A stretch of DNA of 64,000 nt from Raineya sp. (GCA_025454915.1 JALONN010000006.1:62001-126000); one strand, 5' to 3'. Shown: positions 1-8,774, numbered from the stretch's first letter. Translations and numbers: made by a program. The notes: generated by a model not told the origin, from the sequence alone.

Positions 1-1619
1 TTACTTGAAAAAATAATGGAATTTTCAATAATATTTTCTAATGTAATTTCTATGATAGCTTTATCTCCTTCTATTTCTTCATTACCCTGATAAGTAAAAT
101 GAATATCATTCATTTTAACATGTAGTCTTTCTGCAAGATATCTAATAATTTTTTCACATAAGTTGGGCAATGAAAAATTGGTATAGACAACATCTTGATG
201 AGCAATTTGATACAATCCTGATAATTTTCTCAAAAGAGAATCCATTTGCTCCAAAGTAAAATGAATTTTATCAAAAATATCCTTAAGGGAATCTTTTGGA
301 GATTCCATTTTTCCCAAGTTACTTAAACCCATCATTGTGGACAAAGGGCTTCGAAAATCATGAGCAAATCTATAGACATAGGTATCCAGCTCATTATTTA
401 CATTTTGCAACTTTAGATTAGACTCAAAAAGTTTTTTAGTCCTTTCTTCTACAATTTTTTCTAGATTATCATTTAGAGCTAATAATTCTGCATTTTGTTG
501 TTCTATAATCCCTTTCTGATTACTAATTTCTTCATTTTTTTGTAATAATACTTTGTAAAACTGCTGTTTTCGTTTTGATCTCCAGAGAATGAATCCAATC
601 ACTCCTATCAGAGCTAGTGTAATAATTCCATAAATTACATTACGAAGTTGATTGTTTTGTCGAAGAATTGAGATTTGGGATTCTTTTTGTTCTATATCCT
701 TTTTTCTATTGATTTCAGCAATAATGGATGCCTTATCTTGCTTTGATATCGAATCAAGAATAATTCTATGCTCTTGAAGATACCGATATGCACTCTGATA
801 ATCTTCCATTCCTTCATAAATTTCAGATAAGGTAATGGTTGCCTCTTTTATTCTTCTTTTCTGATAAAAGGTTTTAGCTAATTTTAAGCTTTGTAAAGAA
901 TTTTCTAAAGCTTCTTTATATTGTTTTTTGCCCAAGTAAGCTATCCCTATGTTATTAAAAGTGGCAATATTTCTTTCATTTTCTTTATATTTTTCTCTGA
1001 TAGCCTTTGCCTTAAACAGATATTTTAATGCCTCATCATGTTGAGATAGGTGATTATTAATCAAGCCTATATTGTTATAAGTAACACCCAGTTCTTTTTC
1101 TAAATTCAGTTTTTCTTGTACTTTTCTACATTCTTCAAAAAAATAAAGTGCTTGTTTGTAATCTTGCTTTTCCCAAGAAATAATACCTATACCATTTAAA
1201 CAATAAGTTTGAGCTTTTATGATGTTATGTTTCTTACCTATTTCAAGTCCCTTCTGATACATTTCAATAGCTTGATCATAAAGCCCCTGTTCATTATTAA
1301 TAAAGCCTAAATTCATGTAGCTTTCTGCCATTCCTTTCCAATAACTTAGTTTTTCAGCTTTTTCAAGAGCTTCTAATGCTTTTATAAATGACTGATACTC
1401 ATCTATTACCCTATATTGTCTGCTAATAAGATTCAATAGAACCACTTGAGTTGTGTCTTCTTCTGTTTTTTCCAAAAGGCTCTCTAAACTATCAATGTGT
1501 TTTTTTACAATTACAGGGTATTCCAGTCCAACACCTGCTTCTTGTGCAAAAGCATTGGAAAAAAGTAGCATTACAAAAAGTGATATGGGGATTATCCGAA
1601 GCAATATTTTTGTGATCAA
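1..1619 (-). CDS. TPR-repeat sensor histidine kinase (C-terminus cut by window edge)
   Basis: This frame is open from about 1619 to the window edge and is absent from the ORF track because it is incomplete. The translation starts with a hydrophobic signal-like stretch ending 'SNAFAQE'. At least five TPR repeats follow (for example 'NNIGIAYLGKKQYKEALENS'), then one membrane segment ('VIYGIITLALIGVIGFILW'), a coiled coil and a HisKA-type H box 'FAHDFRSPLSTMMGL' with the phospho-acceptor His at about residue 420. The sequence runs out in the ATPase N box ('LENIIENSIIF'). An in-frame stop lies just upstream of a TTG at 1619. The first ATG, at 1571, would cut the charged start off the signal segment, so TTG is my preferred start. 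It lies 29 bp downstream of aroB on the same strand and may share its transcript. The response partner is unknown. Confidence 0.85.
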   Translation of the reverse strand, partial: MITKILLRIIPISLFVMLLFSNAFAQEAGVGLEYPVIVKKHIDSLESLLEKTEEDTTQVVLLNLISRQYRVIDEYQSFIKALEALEKAEKLSYWKGMAESYMNLGFINNEQGLYDQAIEMYQKGLEIGKKHNIIKAQTYCLNGIGIISWEKQDYKQALYFFEECRKVQEKLNLEKELGVTYNNIGLINNHLSQHDEALKYLFKAKAIREKYKENERNIATFNNIGIAYLGKKQYKEALENSLQSLKLAKTFYQKRRIKEATITLSEIYEGMEDYQSAYRYLQEHRIILDSISKQDKASIIAEINRKKDIEQKESQISILRQNNQLRNVIYGIITLALIGVIGFILWRSKRKQQFYKVLLQKNEEISNQKGIIEQQNAELLALNDNLEKIVEERTKKLFESNLKLQNVNNELDTYVYRFAHDFRSPLSTMMGLSNLGKMESPKDSLKDIFDKIHFTLEQMDSLLRKLSGLYQIAHQDVVYTNFSLPNLCEKIIRYLAERLHVKMNDIHFTYQGNEEIEGDKAIIEITLENIIENSIIFSS

Positions 1620-1648
1620 GTCTTTTTAAGCAATATAGAAAAAAAGTA

Positions 1649-2680
1649 TTAAATTATTGCATTTAAGTAAGATAAAGCAGACTTTATTTCTGATATGTTT
1701 ACTTCTACATCAAAAACTGCCTCTCCTATAGACTTTAATAGTACAAATTTGTGTTTGCCTTGCTCATTCTTTTTATCTTGAAATGTAAGATTTATCACAT
1801 TTTCTATCATTTCAGAGGATAAATATGGTTTGGAATAATGCTGTTTGATAAATAATGTTATCTCTTCTAGTTCTTTATCAGTCAAATACCCTAATTTATA
1901 GGCTATAAAGTTTTCCGCTACCATCCCCCATGCAACAGCTTCTCCATGTAAAAATGGTTTTGGAGTTCCTAGAAAATAGCTTTCAAGAGCATGTCCTATG
2001 GTATGTCCATAATTTAATAGTTTTCTAATACTTTTCTCTTGAGGGTCTTGCTCTACAATTTTAGATTTAATAGCAACTGAATGATTGACTAAAAAATCTA
2101 TATCCTGATTTTCAAAATTTGTATTGGATATTTTATCCCACATTTTTTTATCAGAAATCAAGCAATGCTTAATAATTTCTGCAAAACCAGAAAGTTTTTC
2201 TCTTTCTGACAGTGTTTCTAAAAATATCGTATCTATCAACACCAGATTAGGTTCTTTAAATACGCCTATCTGATTCTTAAACCCCTCAAAATCAACTCCT
2301 AACTTCCCCCCTACACTTGCATCCACTTGAGAAAGCAAAGTAGTTGGAATTTGAATAAAGTCTATTCCTCTTTTGTAGGTAGCAGCACAGAAGCCCCCCA
2401 TATCACCTACAACACCTCCACCCAAATTGATACACAAAGCTTTTCTATCAAGATGGTGGTGTGTCATTGTATGCCAAATTTTTTGACAAGTTTCAAGATT
2501 TTTATATTGTTCTCCAGCTGGTATATTTACTATAATTGCTTTCTCTATTAACTGACCAAGTTTAGGCAAACAAAACTGATATGTATTCTCATCACAAATA
2601 ATAACAAGACTCTGATAGTGATTTTCTGATACCCAATGATGCAACGTATTTTCAATATTATTTTTACAAAATATAACCAT
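1649..2680 (-). CDS. aroB: 3-dehydroquinate synthase
   Basis: Catalyses the second step of the shikimate pathway, turning DAHP into 3-dehydroquinate in the cytoplasm with NAD and a divalent metal. The 343-residue protein has the NAD-binding 'GGGVVGDMGGF' near residue 88, 'PTTLLSQVDASVGGK' near 113, and the metal-ligand regions 'EIIKHCLI' and 'LNYGHTIGHALE' followed by 'HGEAVAWGM'. Length is normal for the family. No other shikimate gene is nearby. A terminator-like hairpin lies upstream of the start on the same strand and could act on its leader. The plus-strand ORF inside it is a shadow. Confidence 0.96.
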   Translation of the reverse strand: MVIFCKNNIENTLHHWVSENHYQSLVIICDENTYQFCLPKLGQLIEKAIIVNIPAGEQYKNLETCQKIWHTMTHHHLDRKALCINLGGGVVGDMGGFCAATYKRGIDFIQIPTTLLSQVDASVGGKLGVDFEGFKNQIGVFKEPNLVLIDTIFLETLSEREKLSGFAEIIKHCLISDKKMWDKISNTNFENQDIDFLVNHSVAIKSKIVEQDPQEKSIRKLLNYGHTIGHALESYFLGTPKPFLHGEAVAWGMVAENFIAYKLGYLTDKELEEITLFIKQHYSKPYLSSEMIENVINLTFQDKKNEQGKHKFVLLKSIGEAVFDVEVNISEIKSALSYLNAII

Positions 2681-2723
2681 GAATTTTACAAAGTAAACTT
2701 TAGATTTCCCACAATATTAATAA

Positions 2724-2757
2724 AAAAAGCCTCTTTATGAAAACTTCTAAAGAGCTT
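2724..2757 (-). terminator. Terminator-like hairpin upstream of aroB (possible attenuator)
   Basis: Read on the minus strand, AAGC-TCTTTA pairs with TAAAGA-G-GCTT around a short loop and is followed directly by seven T. It sits 44-77 bp upstream of the aroB start with no minus-strand gene before it. It could attenuate aroB or stop antisense transcription. Confidence 0.45.
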
Positions 2758-2770
2758 CTTATGGTTTATG

Positions 2771-2802
2771 TTGTGGTATTTTAAAAACTTTTATTAGTTT
2801 TA
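2771..2802 (+). promoter_or_regulatory. Candidate Bacteroidota promoter for the SCP2-like gene
   Basis: TTG at 2771-2773 and TAGTTTTA at 2795-2802 are separated by 21 bases, close to the TTG-N19-21-TAnnTTTG consensus (one mismatch in the -7 box). The start codon is 33 bases further on. Confidence 0.35.
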
Positions 2803-2834
2803 CCCATTGTTTCAACCAAAAATAATTCAATATT

Positions 2835-3134
2835 ATGAGTCTTCAAGTATTCACAGAAAAAGTACAAGCAATTGTAGGCGAGGATAGTCGTTTAAATGCA
2901 AGCGTAAAATTTTCTACTGATGAGGGGGTATTGTTTGTAGATGCAAAACAAGTTCCTAATGTAATTAGTAATGAAGATAAAGATGCGGATTGTACTGTAA
3001 GCCTTTCTGCTGCTGATGCAGTAAAATTATTAGAAGGTAACTTAAACCCTATGAATGCCTTTATGATGGGTAAAATCAAAGTAAAGGGTGATATGGGAGT
3101 AGCAATGAAAGTAATGCAACTCATTGGAGGATAA
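2835..3134 (+). CDS. SCP2 sterol-carrier-like domain protein
   Basis: A 99-residue single-domain protein of the SCP2 superfamily. The evidence is the pattern 'ADCTVSLSAADAVKLLEGNLNPMNAFMMGKIKVKGDM', in which a beta strand is followed by the helix-loop typical of SCP2 ('NPMxAFMxGKIKVKGD'). There is no signal peptide, so it is cytoplasmic. Stand-alone SCP2 proteins bind hydrophobic ligands such as fatty acyl-CoA, but the ligand here cannot be read from sequence. It is monocistronic, with its own candidate promoter and terminator. Confidence 0.85.
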   Translation: MSLQVFTEKVQAIVGEDSRLNASVKFSTDEGVLFVDAKQVPNVISNEDKDADCTVSLSAADAVKLLEGNLNPMNAFMMGKIKVKGDMGVAMKVMQLIGG

Positions 3135-3136
3135 AT

Positions 3137-3166
3137 AAAAAGCCTGAATTTCTTCAGGCTTTTTTT
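3137..3166 (+). terminator. Rho-independent terminator
   Basis: AAAAAGCCTGAA pairs with TTCAGGCTTTTTTT just after the stop codon of the SCP2-like gene. It can also work on the minus strand, but nuoH ends before reaching it. Confidence 0.85.
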
Positions 3167-3187
3167 ATAGACTATATTTTAAGGTCT

Positions 3188-4252
3188 TTAACCTTTTATA
3201 GCAAGTATCACTATTCCAGTAATCACTACATTCAGTATGGCTAAAGGTAAAAGCGTTTTCCAGCCTAAGTTCATCAATTGGTCATAACGGAAACGAGGTA
3301 GTGTCCAACGTACCCACATAAAGAAGAATACAAAGAATAAAGCCTTTGCAAATAAAGCTCCAACACCTAACAGAGTTGCAATATTCTGACCTGCATTTTC
3401 AGCTACCCAAGCCATAAATGGATAGTTATATCCTCCAAAGAATAAAATAGAAATAATAACTGAGGAAATAAACATATTGATATACTCAGCAAACAAATAA
3501 AAACCGAGTTTCATACTGCTGTATTCTGTATGGTACCCACCAATTAATTCTGTTTCACATTCTGGCAAATCGAAAGGTGTACGATTACACTCCGCAAAAG
3601 CACAAGTCAGGAATATAATAAAACCTAGAGGTTGATAGAATAAAAACCAATTTGTTCCAGATGGCATAAAAGAAAGTCCGTACAAGCTGGTTTCTTGTAC
3701 CGTTACAATATCTCTAAGAGAAAGAGAACCAACCATCATCACAATAGAAATGATAGAAAGTCCCATAGCAAGTTCATAACTAATATTTTGTGATGCTGCT
3801 CTAATAGCTCCCAAAAGAGAGAATTTGTTGTTAGAAGCCCAACCTCCAATCATGATGCCATATACGCCCAATGCCACTACAGCAAATACATACAGAACAC
3901 CTATATTTGCATCAATGCCTTGTACATAAAACTTTTCCCCAAAGAGTTCCATTTGTCCCCCAAAGGGAATTACAGCACTCGTCATGGTGGCTGCCATCAT
4001 TGCCGCAGAAGGACCTAAAATAAACAACCATTTGTTAGCATTGGCAGGAATGAAATCTTCTTTAAAAAACATTTTACCTGCATCTGCAATGGGCTGTAAC
4101 AAACCAAATATCCCTGCTCTGTTAGGACCGATACGGTCTTGTAAAAATGCAGCAACTTTTCTTTCTGCATAGGTAGAGTATGTGGCAATCAGTAATGTAA
4201 TGCCAAAAATAAGTAGAATAATTACTCCTTTAATCAATAATAACGTAGCCAT
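3188..4252 (-). CDS. nuoH: NADH-quinone oxidoreductase subunit H
   Basis: Membrane subunit of respiratory complex I that helps form the quinone-binding site at the junction with the peripheral arm. The 354-residue protein is polytopic and carries the hallmark 'ERKVAAFLQDRIGPNRAG' near residue 30, 'GKMFFKEDFIP' and 'NRTPFDLPECETELIGGYHT' in the quinone-site loop. In many bacteria nuoH sits inside a nuoA-N operon; here it stands alone between an SCP2-like gene and a phosphoesterase, and nuoF is a second isolated gene about 13 kb away. No sign of decay is visible, so both are probably functional parts of a dispersed complex I gene set. Confidence 0.96.
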   Translation of the reverse strand: MATLLLIKGVIILLIFGITLLIATYSTYAERKVAAFLQDRIGPNRAGIFGLLQPIADAGKMFFKEDFIPANANKWLFILGPSAAMMAATMTSAVIPFGGQMELFGEKFYVQGIDANIGVLYVFAVVALGVYGIMIGGWASNNKFSLLGAIRAASQNISYELAMGLSIISIVMMVGSLSLRDIVTVQETSLYGLSFMPSGTNWFLFYQPLGFIIFLTCAFAECNRTPFDLPECETELIGGYHTEYSSMKLGFYLFAEYINMFISSVIISILFFGGYNYPFMAWVAENAGQNIATLLGVGALFAKALFFVFFFMWVRWTLPRFRYDQLMNLGWKTLLPLAILNVVITGIVILAIKG

Positions 4253-4357
4253 TGATTTTTATTTTTATTTCAGATAACTCTAAACTATGTGCAATTTGTT
4301 TAAAATATTGAAATTTATAAGTTTTTTTTTACTTTTTTTATTTCGAAAACATTAAAA

Positions 4358-5278
4358 TTATTTCGTTTTGATGTATTCGTATAGTTTTTCTCCTTTATTA
4401 TTGATGAATGTAAAGGTTATTTTTTGATTATCCACTTTAAATAAGGTAAAACCATAACTAGACACCGTATATTTAGACACATAATAATCAGAGATAGGTG
4501 TAATGTCTGCTCCTCCACCTCCAGAAACAACATACTCTGTATGATTGTTGTCTGGTTTTAAATGACCTAAATGATGTTCATGCCCTGCTACATAAAAATC
4601 TACTTTATATTTATCAAAAACAGGCTTAAATGTTGCAATATAATTTCCCATTGTACCTTTTCTGGGTCCTGCTGTATATAATGGATGATGTCCAAAAACC
4701 ATTTTCCATTGAGCTTTAGAATTGGCTAAGGTGCTATCCAACCATTTTTTTTGCAGGGTACTATCTTGTTGTATAATGTCAGTATGGATTCCTGATGTAT
4801 GAAGATTCTTATCGAATGGAGAAGTATCCAGAAAAATCATCAGAAGGGTAATTTTAGGAAAACTTTGTAATGTTTTTTCTACTGTATAATAACGTTTGGG
4901 TAATTTCCACTGACTATTTTTATTATAATAATCTAATTGGGCTTGTACGTTTCCCTGATAATCATGATTGCCCAGTGTAACATACCAGTCTTTCCCTAAG
5001 AGACTTCCATTATAAATATTTTCATAACGTTCTGTCCATTTGATGTCATTGGTACTTTGCACACCATCATAATAAAAATTATCTCCTGTTGAAACCAGAT
5101 AATCAATTTTAGATGTATCTGCAATATTTTTCATTATTTGGGCTGTTTTACCCTGTTCTGTCGAGTTAACCCATCCCCAGTCACCAATAACCATAAAAGA
5201 CAAGCTATTTTTTTGTTTTTCAAGAGTTGATTTACATGAAATCAACAAAAACAAGATTAGCCATACAAAATTTCTCAT
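4358..5278 (-). CDS. Metallophosphoesterase lipoprotein (purple acid phosphatase-like)
   Basis: 306 residues beginning with a lipoprotein signal ('LILFLLISCKS', lipobox Cys near residue 15), so probably membrane-anchored and facing the periplasm or surface. The dinuclear metal motifs of calcineurin-like phosphoesterases are all present in order: 'GDWGW', 'GDNFYYDG', 'GNHDY', 'FGHHPLYTAG' and 'GHEHH'. The short single-domain layout and the 'GDNFYxDG' form resemble type 5 (tartrate-resistant) acid phosphatases. The likely role is release of phosphate from organic esters, but the substrate is not known. A terminator separates it from the DLGY lipoprotein gene downstream of it in map order. Confidence 0.88.
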   Translation of the reverse strand: MRNFVWLILFLLISCKSTLEKQKNSLSFMVIGDWGWVNSTEQGKTAQIMKNIADTSKIDYLVSTGDNFYYDGVQSTNDIKWTERYENIYNGSLLGKDWYVTLGNHDYQGNVQAQLDYYNKNSQWKLPKRYYTVEKTLQSFPKITLLMIFLDTSPFDKNLHTSGIHTDIIQQDSTLQKKWLDSTLANSKAQWKMVFGHHPLYTAGPRKGTMGNYIATFKPVFDKYKVDFYVAGHEHHLGHLKPDNNHTEYVVSGGGGADITPISDYYVSKYTVSSYGFTLFKVDNQKITFTFINNKGEKLYEYIKTK

Positions 5279-5291
5279 AATTTCTTAAAAT

Positions 5292-5320
5292 AAAAAAAGC
5301 CCTTTACTTTAGGGCTTTTA
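5292..5320 (-). terminator. Rho-independent terminator
   Basis: AAAAGCCCT pairs with AGGGCTTTT around a 7-base loop, with T-rich flanks on both strands. It lies between two minus-strand genes and would end the transcript of the DLGY lipoprotein gene (stop at 5323). Confidence 0.75.
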
Positions 5321-5322
5321 AA

Positions 5323-6210
5323 TTATTGAATAATTTTACTTCTTACTTCTTTTACTTTTTCAAGTAATGGTTTCAAATCATCAGTAGAAACTGGTATTTT
5401 TCCTCCTTCTGCTTTGGCAAATTTTTCTGCATATTTGTTATCTACATAAACTTTTTTCAAATCTTTTAGTCCTTTTAGAAGTTCATCACCTTTTACATCT
5501 CTTTGTACAGATTCTAAAGATGCGATTGCATCATCTAAAGATTTTTCTTGGTCTGCAATAATTTTTACCATTCTACCAAAAATTTGGTCTTTTGTATTTT
5601 TATCTAAATCAGAAGGTAAATTGATAATATTAGTAGATAAATATAAACCTTCTACAAACATCCCACCTAAAATAACAGCCGAAATAGCAGCACGTTCATT
5701 ATCTCTTAAATATTTATCAATATTCTGAACTGACTCGTTAGCCATTTTGATAAGCGTATCTTTTTTATCTAAGTTTTTACGGAAACGCTCCAGTGTTTTC
5801 TCATCAATAGCAGAAGAAACACCTACTTTATCAGCTAATTTTTTACAAGCTTGCATATAATCTATGCCTAACTGTATTTTTTCGTAATTCAAGACATACC
5901 CTAAGTCTACAGCATAAATACCAAAATTTATTCCTGCCAAATCATTGGTAGTCAGATATTTGTCTGCATTTTTAGGAGCATTGATTAAATTTTCATAAAA
6001 ATCATCTATTCCTGCTGAAGCAAGCAAATCGGGCAATTCTTGTACACGAGGTAACTGTTTTACAGCATCTTTTACATTTTTCTTTACCTCTTCTGTGTTA
6101 GTTTGGGTTTGAGTGGTATCTTTTTTATCAGTTGTATTCGTTTCTTTTTCTCCACAACTTGCCAAAAGTAATGCACAAGTAAATACAGCAAAAAGTTTTT
6201 TAGACAGCAT
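5323..6210 (-). CDS. DLGY-family lipoprotein of unknown function (sixth, unlinked member)
   Basis: I do not recognise a named family. The ORF track starts at 6249, but the methionine at 6210 gives a clean lipoprotein signal 'MLSKKLFAVFTCALLLASCG', so I start there (295 residues). A Thr/Lys/Gln-rich linker follows the Cys, then a mostly helical domain with 'NFGIYAVDLGYV', 'ILGGMFVEGLYLSTN' and a C-terminal 'VKEVRSKIIQ'. The same landmarks in the same order occur in the lipoproteins at 29807-30628 and 31959-32855, and in degraded form at 31184-31948. It is therefore a paralogue of that cluster lying about 24 kb away, here without a GFKR-type partner gene. Confidence 0.85.
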   Translation of the reverse strand: MLSKKLFAVFTCALLLASCGEKETNTTDKKDTTQTQTNTEEVKKNVKDAVKQLPRVQELPDLLASAGIDDFYENLINAPKNADKYLTTNDLAGINFGIYAVDLGYVLNYEKIQLGIDYMQACKKLADKVGVSSAIDEKTLERFRKNLDKKDTLIKMANESVQNIDKYLRDNERAAISAVILGGMFVEGLYLSTNIINLPSDLDKNTKDQIFGRMVKIIADQEKSLDDAIASLESVQRDVKGDELLKGLKDLKKVYVDNKYAEKFAKAEGGKIPVSTDDLKPLLEKVKEVRSKIIQ

Positions 6211-6391
6211 ATAGACTTTGAGTTTAGTAAAGTTTAGATTTGAAAGCAAACATAAGAAAAAATTTAGAAAGTCAAATCATAGTATATGAATAAAATGCAA
6301 CGAAATGTAATAGTATTTCTTTATAAGTTGAATATTATAAATATTTTTATAGAGAAATGTGTTTAAACAAGTTATTTTAGAATATTTTTAG

Positions 6392-6399
6392 TATTTTTG
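6392..6399 (+). promoter_or_regulatory. Candidate -7 box
   Basis: TATTTTTG fits TAnnTTTG exactly and lies 43 bases before the ATG of the winged-helix-like gene. No convincing TTG lies at the expected distance upstream, so this is only a partial promoter match. Confidence 0.3.
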
Positions 6400-6442
6400 C
6401 TAATAACAATAACTATTTGAGTATCCACTAAAGCATTTTAAA

Positions 6443-7471
6443 ATGTTATTTGCTGAAAAATCTTACTTTACCATTGAACAGGCTGATTCTCCAGAAGATT
6501 TATATTGTTTTGCTGTTCATATTCCTGAAAAAGAATCAGCAGAAAAGAAGGCTAAAAAGCTCCTTCAAGAGAGTAAAAACCTAGATGCTTCGGATTTTTT
6601 TGCACTTTTACACCAAACTGGATGGAAAATGATTGTGTGGGTTTACCAAAAGTCTGCTTTTCCCAATAACGAAACCAAAGACAAACTCATTTTCCCACTC
6701 ATCGAAAGGAAACTCACCAAGCATAATACTGATTATCTGATTATTACCCCTAAAACCAAAGGTTTTCAGGAGTCATTTGCTAACTTTTTGGAAAGTAAAC
6801 GAAGTTTTAATTTATTTGAACAAAGTCCAAATAGAGTTGCCGTTATAGAAAAATCATCTCTTTTTGAGCTAAATAAGAAAATTGCATCTTATTTTTCCCA
6901 AAATTTTGAGAAAAGTAATTGGAAAACTATTCTGAAAATGTCTTATGCTGTGTATCAGTGGCCCGAAAGCTTCCAGCCTTTTGCCTATGAACAAGAAGAT
7001 TTTCCAGATTTTGAACCTCTGATAGCTCAGTTAAGTTTACAGTTGGCATACGATTTCAATCATCGAAAATCATCGAGTGATGTCCCTTCAGAAAAAGACC
7101 AAGTAGCTTGTTTACAATATCTTATATTTTATTTCAAATATATTCATCCCAATAAATATATTTCCACATTTGAGCTGATGGGACATCTCAAAACGTTCAA
7201 GGGGAAACCTGTAAGTGAGCATTATTTCAGGTCGAAAGTTATTGCAAAACTCAGAGATGCAGGTGTTCTGATAGCCAGTTCTCATAAAGGCTATAAACTA
7301 CCCGCATCTCAAAAAGACTTATTGGATTTTATAGAGCATTCTAATACTTATATAGAACCTATGATTTCCAGAGTTTTAGCTTGTAGAAATGAGATTTTGG
7401 TTGCAACTGAAGGCAAAGTAGATTTACTTTCAGACAATAAATTTGCTTATCTGGCTAAAATAGCTGAATAA
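6443..7471 (+). CDS. Unknown 342-residue protein with winged-helix-like C-terminal part
   Basis: No family is recognised. The protein is soluble, with no signal peptide or membrane segment. The N-terminal ~150 residues are mixed alpha/beta ('WKMIVWVYQKS', 'DYLIITPKTKGF'). Around residues 235-290 there is a helix-helix-wing pattern ending in 'AKLRDAGVLIASSHKGYKLP', which looks like a winged helix-turn-helix in which a short hairpin follows the recognition helix. DNA binding is an inference from that pattern only. It converges on the next gene with two bases between the stop codons, and there is no obvious terminator. Confidence 0.75.
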   Translation: MLFAEKSYFTIEQADSPEDLYCFAVHIPEKESAEKKAKKLLQESKNLDASDFFALLHQTGWKMIVWVYQKSAFPNNETKDKLIFPLIERKLTKHNTDYLIITPKTKGFQESFANFLESKRSFNLFEQSPNRVAVIEKSSLFELNKKIASYFSQNFEKSNWKTILKMSYAVYQWPESFQPFAYEQEDFPDFEPLIAQLSLQLAYDFNHRKSSSDVPSEKDQVACLQYLIFYFKYIHPNKYISTFELMGHLKTFKGKPVSEHYFRSKVIAKLRDAGVLIASSHKGYKLPASQKDLLDFIEHSNTYIEPMISRVLACRNEILVATEGKVDLLSDNKFAYLAKIAE

Positions 7472-7473
7472 TA

Positions 7474-7872
7474 CTATAAATTAATGGTTTTAATAGTTTT
7501 AAAACGAACCCTTGTTCCTCTAGGTGATTCTGCATCTAGGAATCCCTCTTTTATTTCTAAATTTTTACCTTTAGGAACAACACATATCTGATGCCCTAAA
7601 CCAGCCCAAAAACCTGTACAAGCAGAAACAGCATTTTTAGGAATTTGATATTGAGACTGGCTGAATAAATTTTTCTCTAATTCACTAAAATTTCCCATTC
7701 CCTTGCCCACCAATGTTTTCTTTTTATTGACTACTACATAAATAGTCGTACGAGGAATTGCCATGCTGTCCTCAACTGTTTCAAACTCCCAAGAAATATT
7801 TGGGCTTGTATTTTGAGCAAAAATACCTGAATAGGAGACTACAGAGAACAAAATTACAAATAAATAACGCAT
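7474..7872 (-). CDS. Small secreted protein of unknown function
   Basis: 132 residues with a clear signal peptide ('MRYLFVILFSVVSYSGIFAQ', cleavage after 'FAQ'). The mature part is rich in beta-like segments and contains two cysteines ('AVSACTGFW' and 'GHQICVVP') that could form one disulfide in the periplasm. I recognise no family. Its 3' end abuts the 3' end of the convergent gene. Confidence 0.75.
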   Translation of the reverse strand: MRYLFVILFSVVSYSGIFAQNTSPNISWEFETVEDSMAIPRTTIYVVVNKKKTLVGKGMGNFSELEKNLFSQSQYQIPKNAVSACTGFWAGLGHQICVVPKGKNLEIKEGFLDAESPRGTRVRFKTIKTINL

Positions 7873-7998
7873 AATGTTAGCTTTAAATTTAAGAGATTGT
7901 ACAATTGATGATTTTAAGTTACAATTTTCTTGCTAATTTTTTGATTTACAAAAACTTTTTTGAGTTTCACCATTCAAAAATTTTATCTTAAAATTTAT

Positions 7999-8029
7999 TT
8001 TGAATCTATCTGTTTTATTTTTACCTTTG
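7999..8029 (+). promoter_or_regulatory. Promoter of rplU-rpmA
   Basis: TTTG at 7999-8002, 19 bases, then TACCTTTG at 8022-8029: a full match to the primary sigma promoter form of Bacteroidota (TTTG-N19-TAnnTTTG). The leader to the rplU start is about 25 bases. This is the strongest promoter match I found in the window. Confidence 0.8.
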
Positions 8030-8060
8030 CGACCTATTTAAAATTTTAAATTAGTTTATT

Positions 8061-8372
8061 ATGTACGCTATCGTAGAAATCGCGGGACAGCAATTTAAAG
8101 TTCAAGAAAACCAGTATATCTATACTCATAGATTACCTGCTGACCTTGACGCTGACGTGACCTTTGACAAGGTAATGCTTGTTGATAACAATGGTTCTGT
8201 TACTATTGGAGCTCCTACTATTGCTGGAGCAAGTGTGAGTGGCAAAGTGCTAGCTCATGTGAAAGGCGATAAAGTTATCGTTTTCAAGAAAAAAAGAAGA
8301 AAAGGGTATCGTAGAAGAAATGGACATAGACAATTCTTGACTAAAGTTCAGATTTCTAAAATTTCCCTATAA
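8061..8372 (+). CDS. rplU: 50S ribosomal protein L21
   Basis: Large-subunit ribosomal protein that binds 23S rRNA. The 103-residue product matches L21 over its whole length: 'MYAIVEIAGQQFKVQENQYI' at the N-terminus, 'GAPTIAGASVSGKVLAHVKGDKVIVFKKKRRKGYRR' in the middle and the basic C-terminus 'GHRQFLTKVQI'. It lies 43 bp upstream of rpmA, the usual pairing, behind a consensus promoter and before a strong terminator. Confidence 0.98.
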   Translation: MYAIVEIAGQQFKVQENQYIYTHRLPADLDADVTFDKVMLVDNNGSVTIGAPTIAGASVSGKVLAHVKGDKVIVFKKKRRKGYRRRNGHRQFLTKVQISKISL

Positions 8373-8415
8373 AAAATTACTCAATTTTTTTGATAATATC
8401 TAAATATTTACTAAT

Positions 8416-8676
8416 ATGGCACACAAGAAAGGTGTGGGTAGTTCTAAAAACGGACGTGAATCACACAGTAAAAGATTGGGAATTAAGTTGTTCGGTGGAC
8501 AAAATTGTATAGCTGGCAACATAATCGTGAGGCAGAGAGGCACACAACATCACCCTGGTAAAAATGTAGGTATTGGTAAAGACCATACTTTGTTTGCTTT
8601 AGTTGATGGCGTTGTGGTATTTAAAAAAGGCAAAAACGACCGTTCTTTCGTTCATATCGAAACGGCTCAAGCCTAA
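8416..8676 (+). CDS. rpmA: 50S ribosomal protein L27
   Basis: Ribosomal protein whose N-terminal tail reaches the peptidyl transferase centre. The 86-residue protein starts '[20 protein letters not shown]' and contains '[26 protein letters not shown]', the L27 signature. There is no Firmicutes-type cleavable N-terminal extension. It is the second gene of the rplU-rpmA operon, and its terminator follows 38 bp later. Confidence 0.98.
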   Translation: MAHKKGVGSSKNGRESHSKRLGIKLFGGQNCIAGNIIVRQRGTQHHPGKNVGIGKDHTLFALVDGVVVFKKGKNDRSFVHIETAQA

Positions 8677-8711
8677 CTTACTTAAGAAAAGTTTTCATAG
8701 TTATAGTGGTT

Positions 8712-8742
8712 TAAAAAACTCCGCCTTTGGTGGAGTTTTTTC
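8712..8742 (+). terminator. Rho-independent terminator of rplU-rpmA
   Basis: AAAAAACTCCGCC-TTT-GGTGGAGTTTTTT, a strong stem with one G-T pair followed by T residues. The ORF-track start of the next gene (8727) falls inside this hairpin, which is one reason to move that start downstream. Confidence 0.88.
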
Positions 8743-8774
8743 CTTTTTATTCAGATATTTGTAAAAAAGCAAAT

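Noticed and set aside
8727-8774. ORF-track start of the YiiX-like gene at 8727
   Set aside because: The codon there is TTG inside the rpmA terminator hairpin; the ATG at 8775 gives a normal N-terminal signal or anchor.
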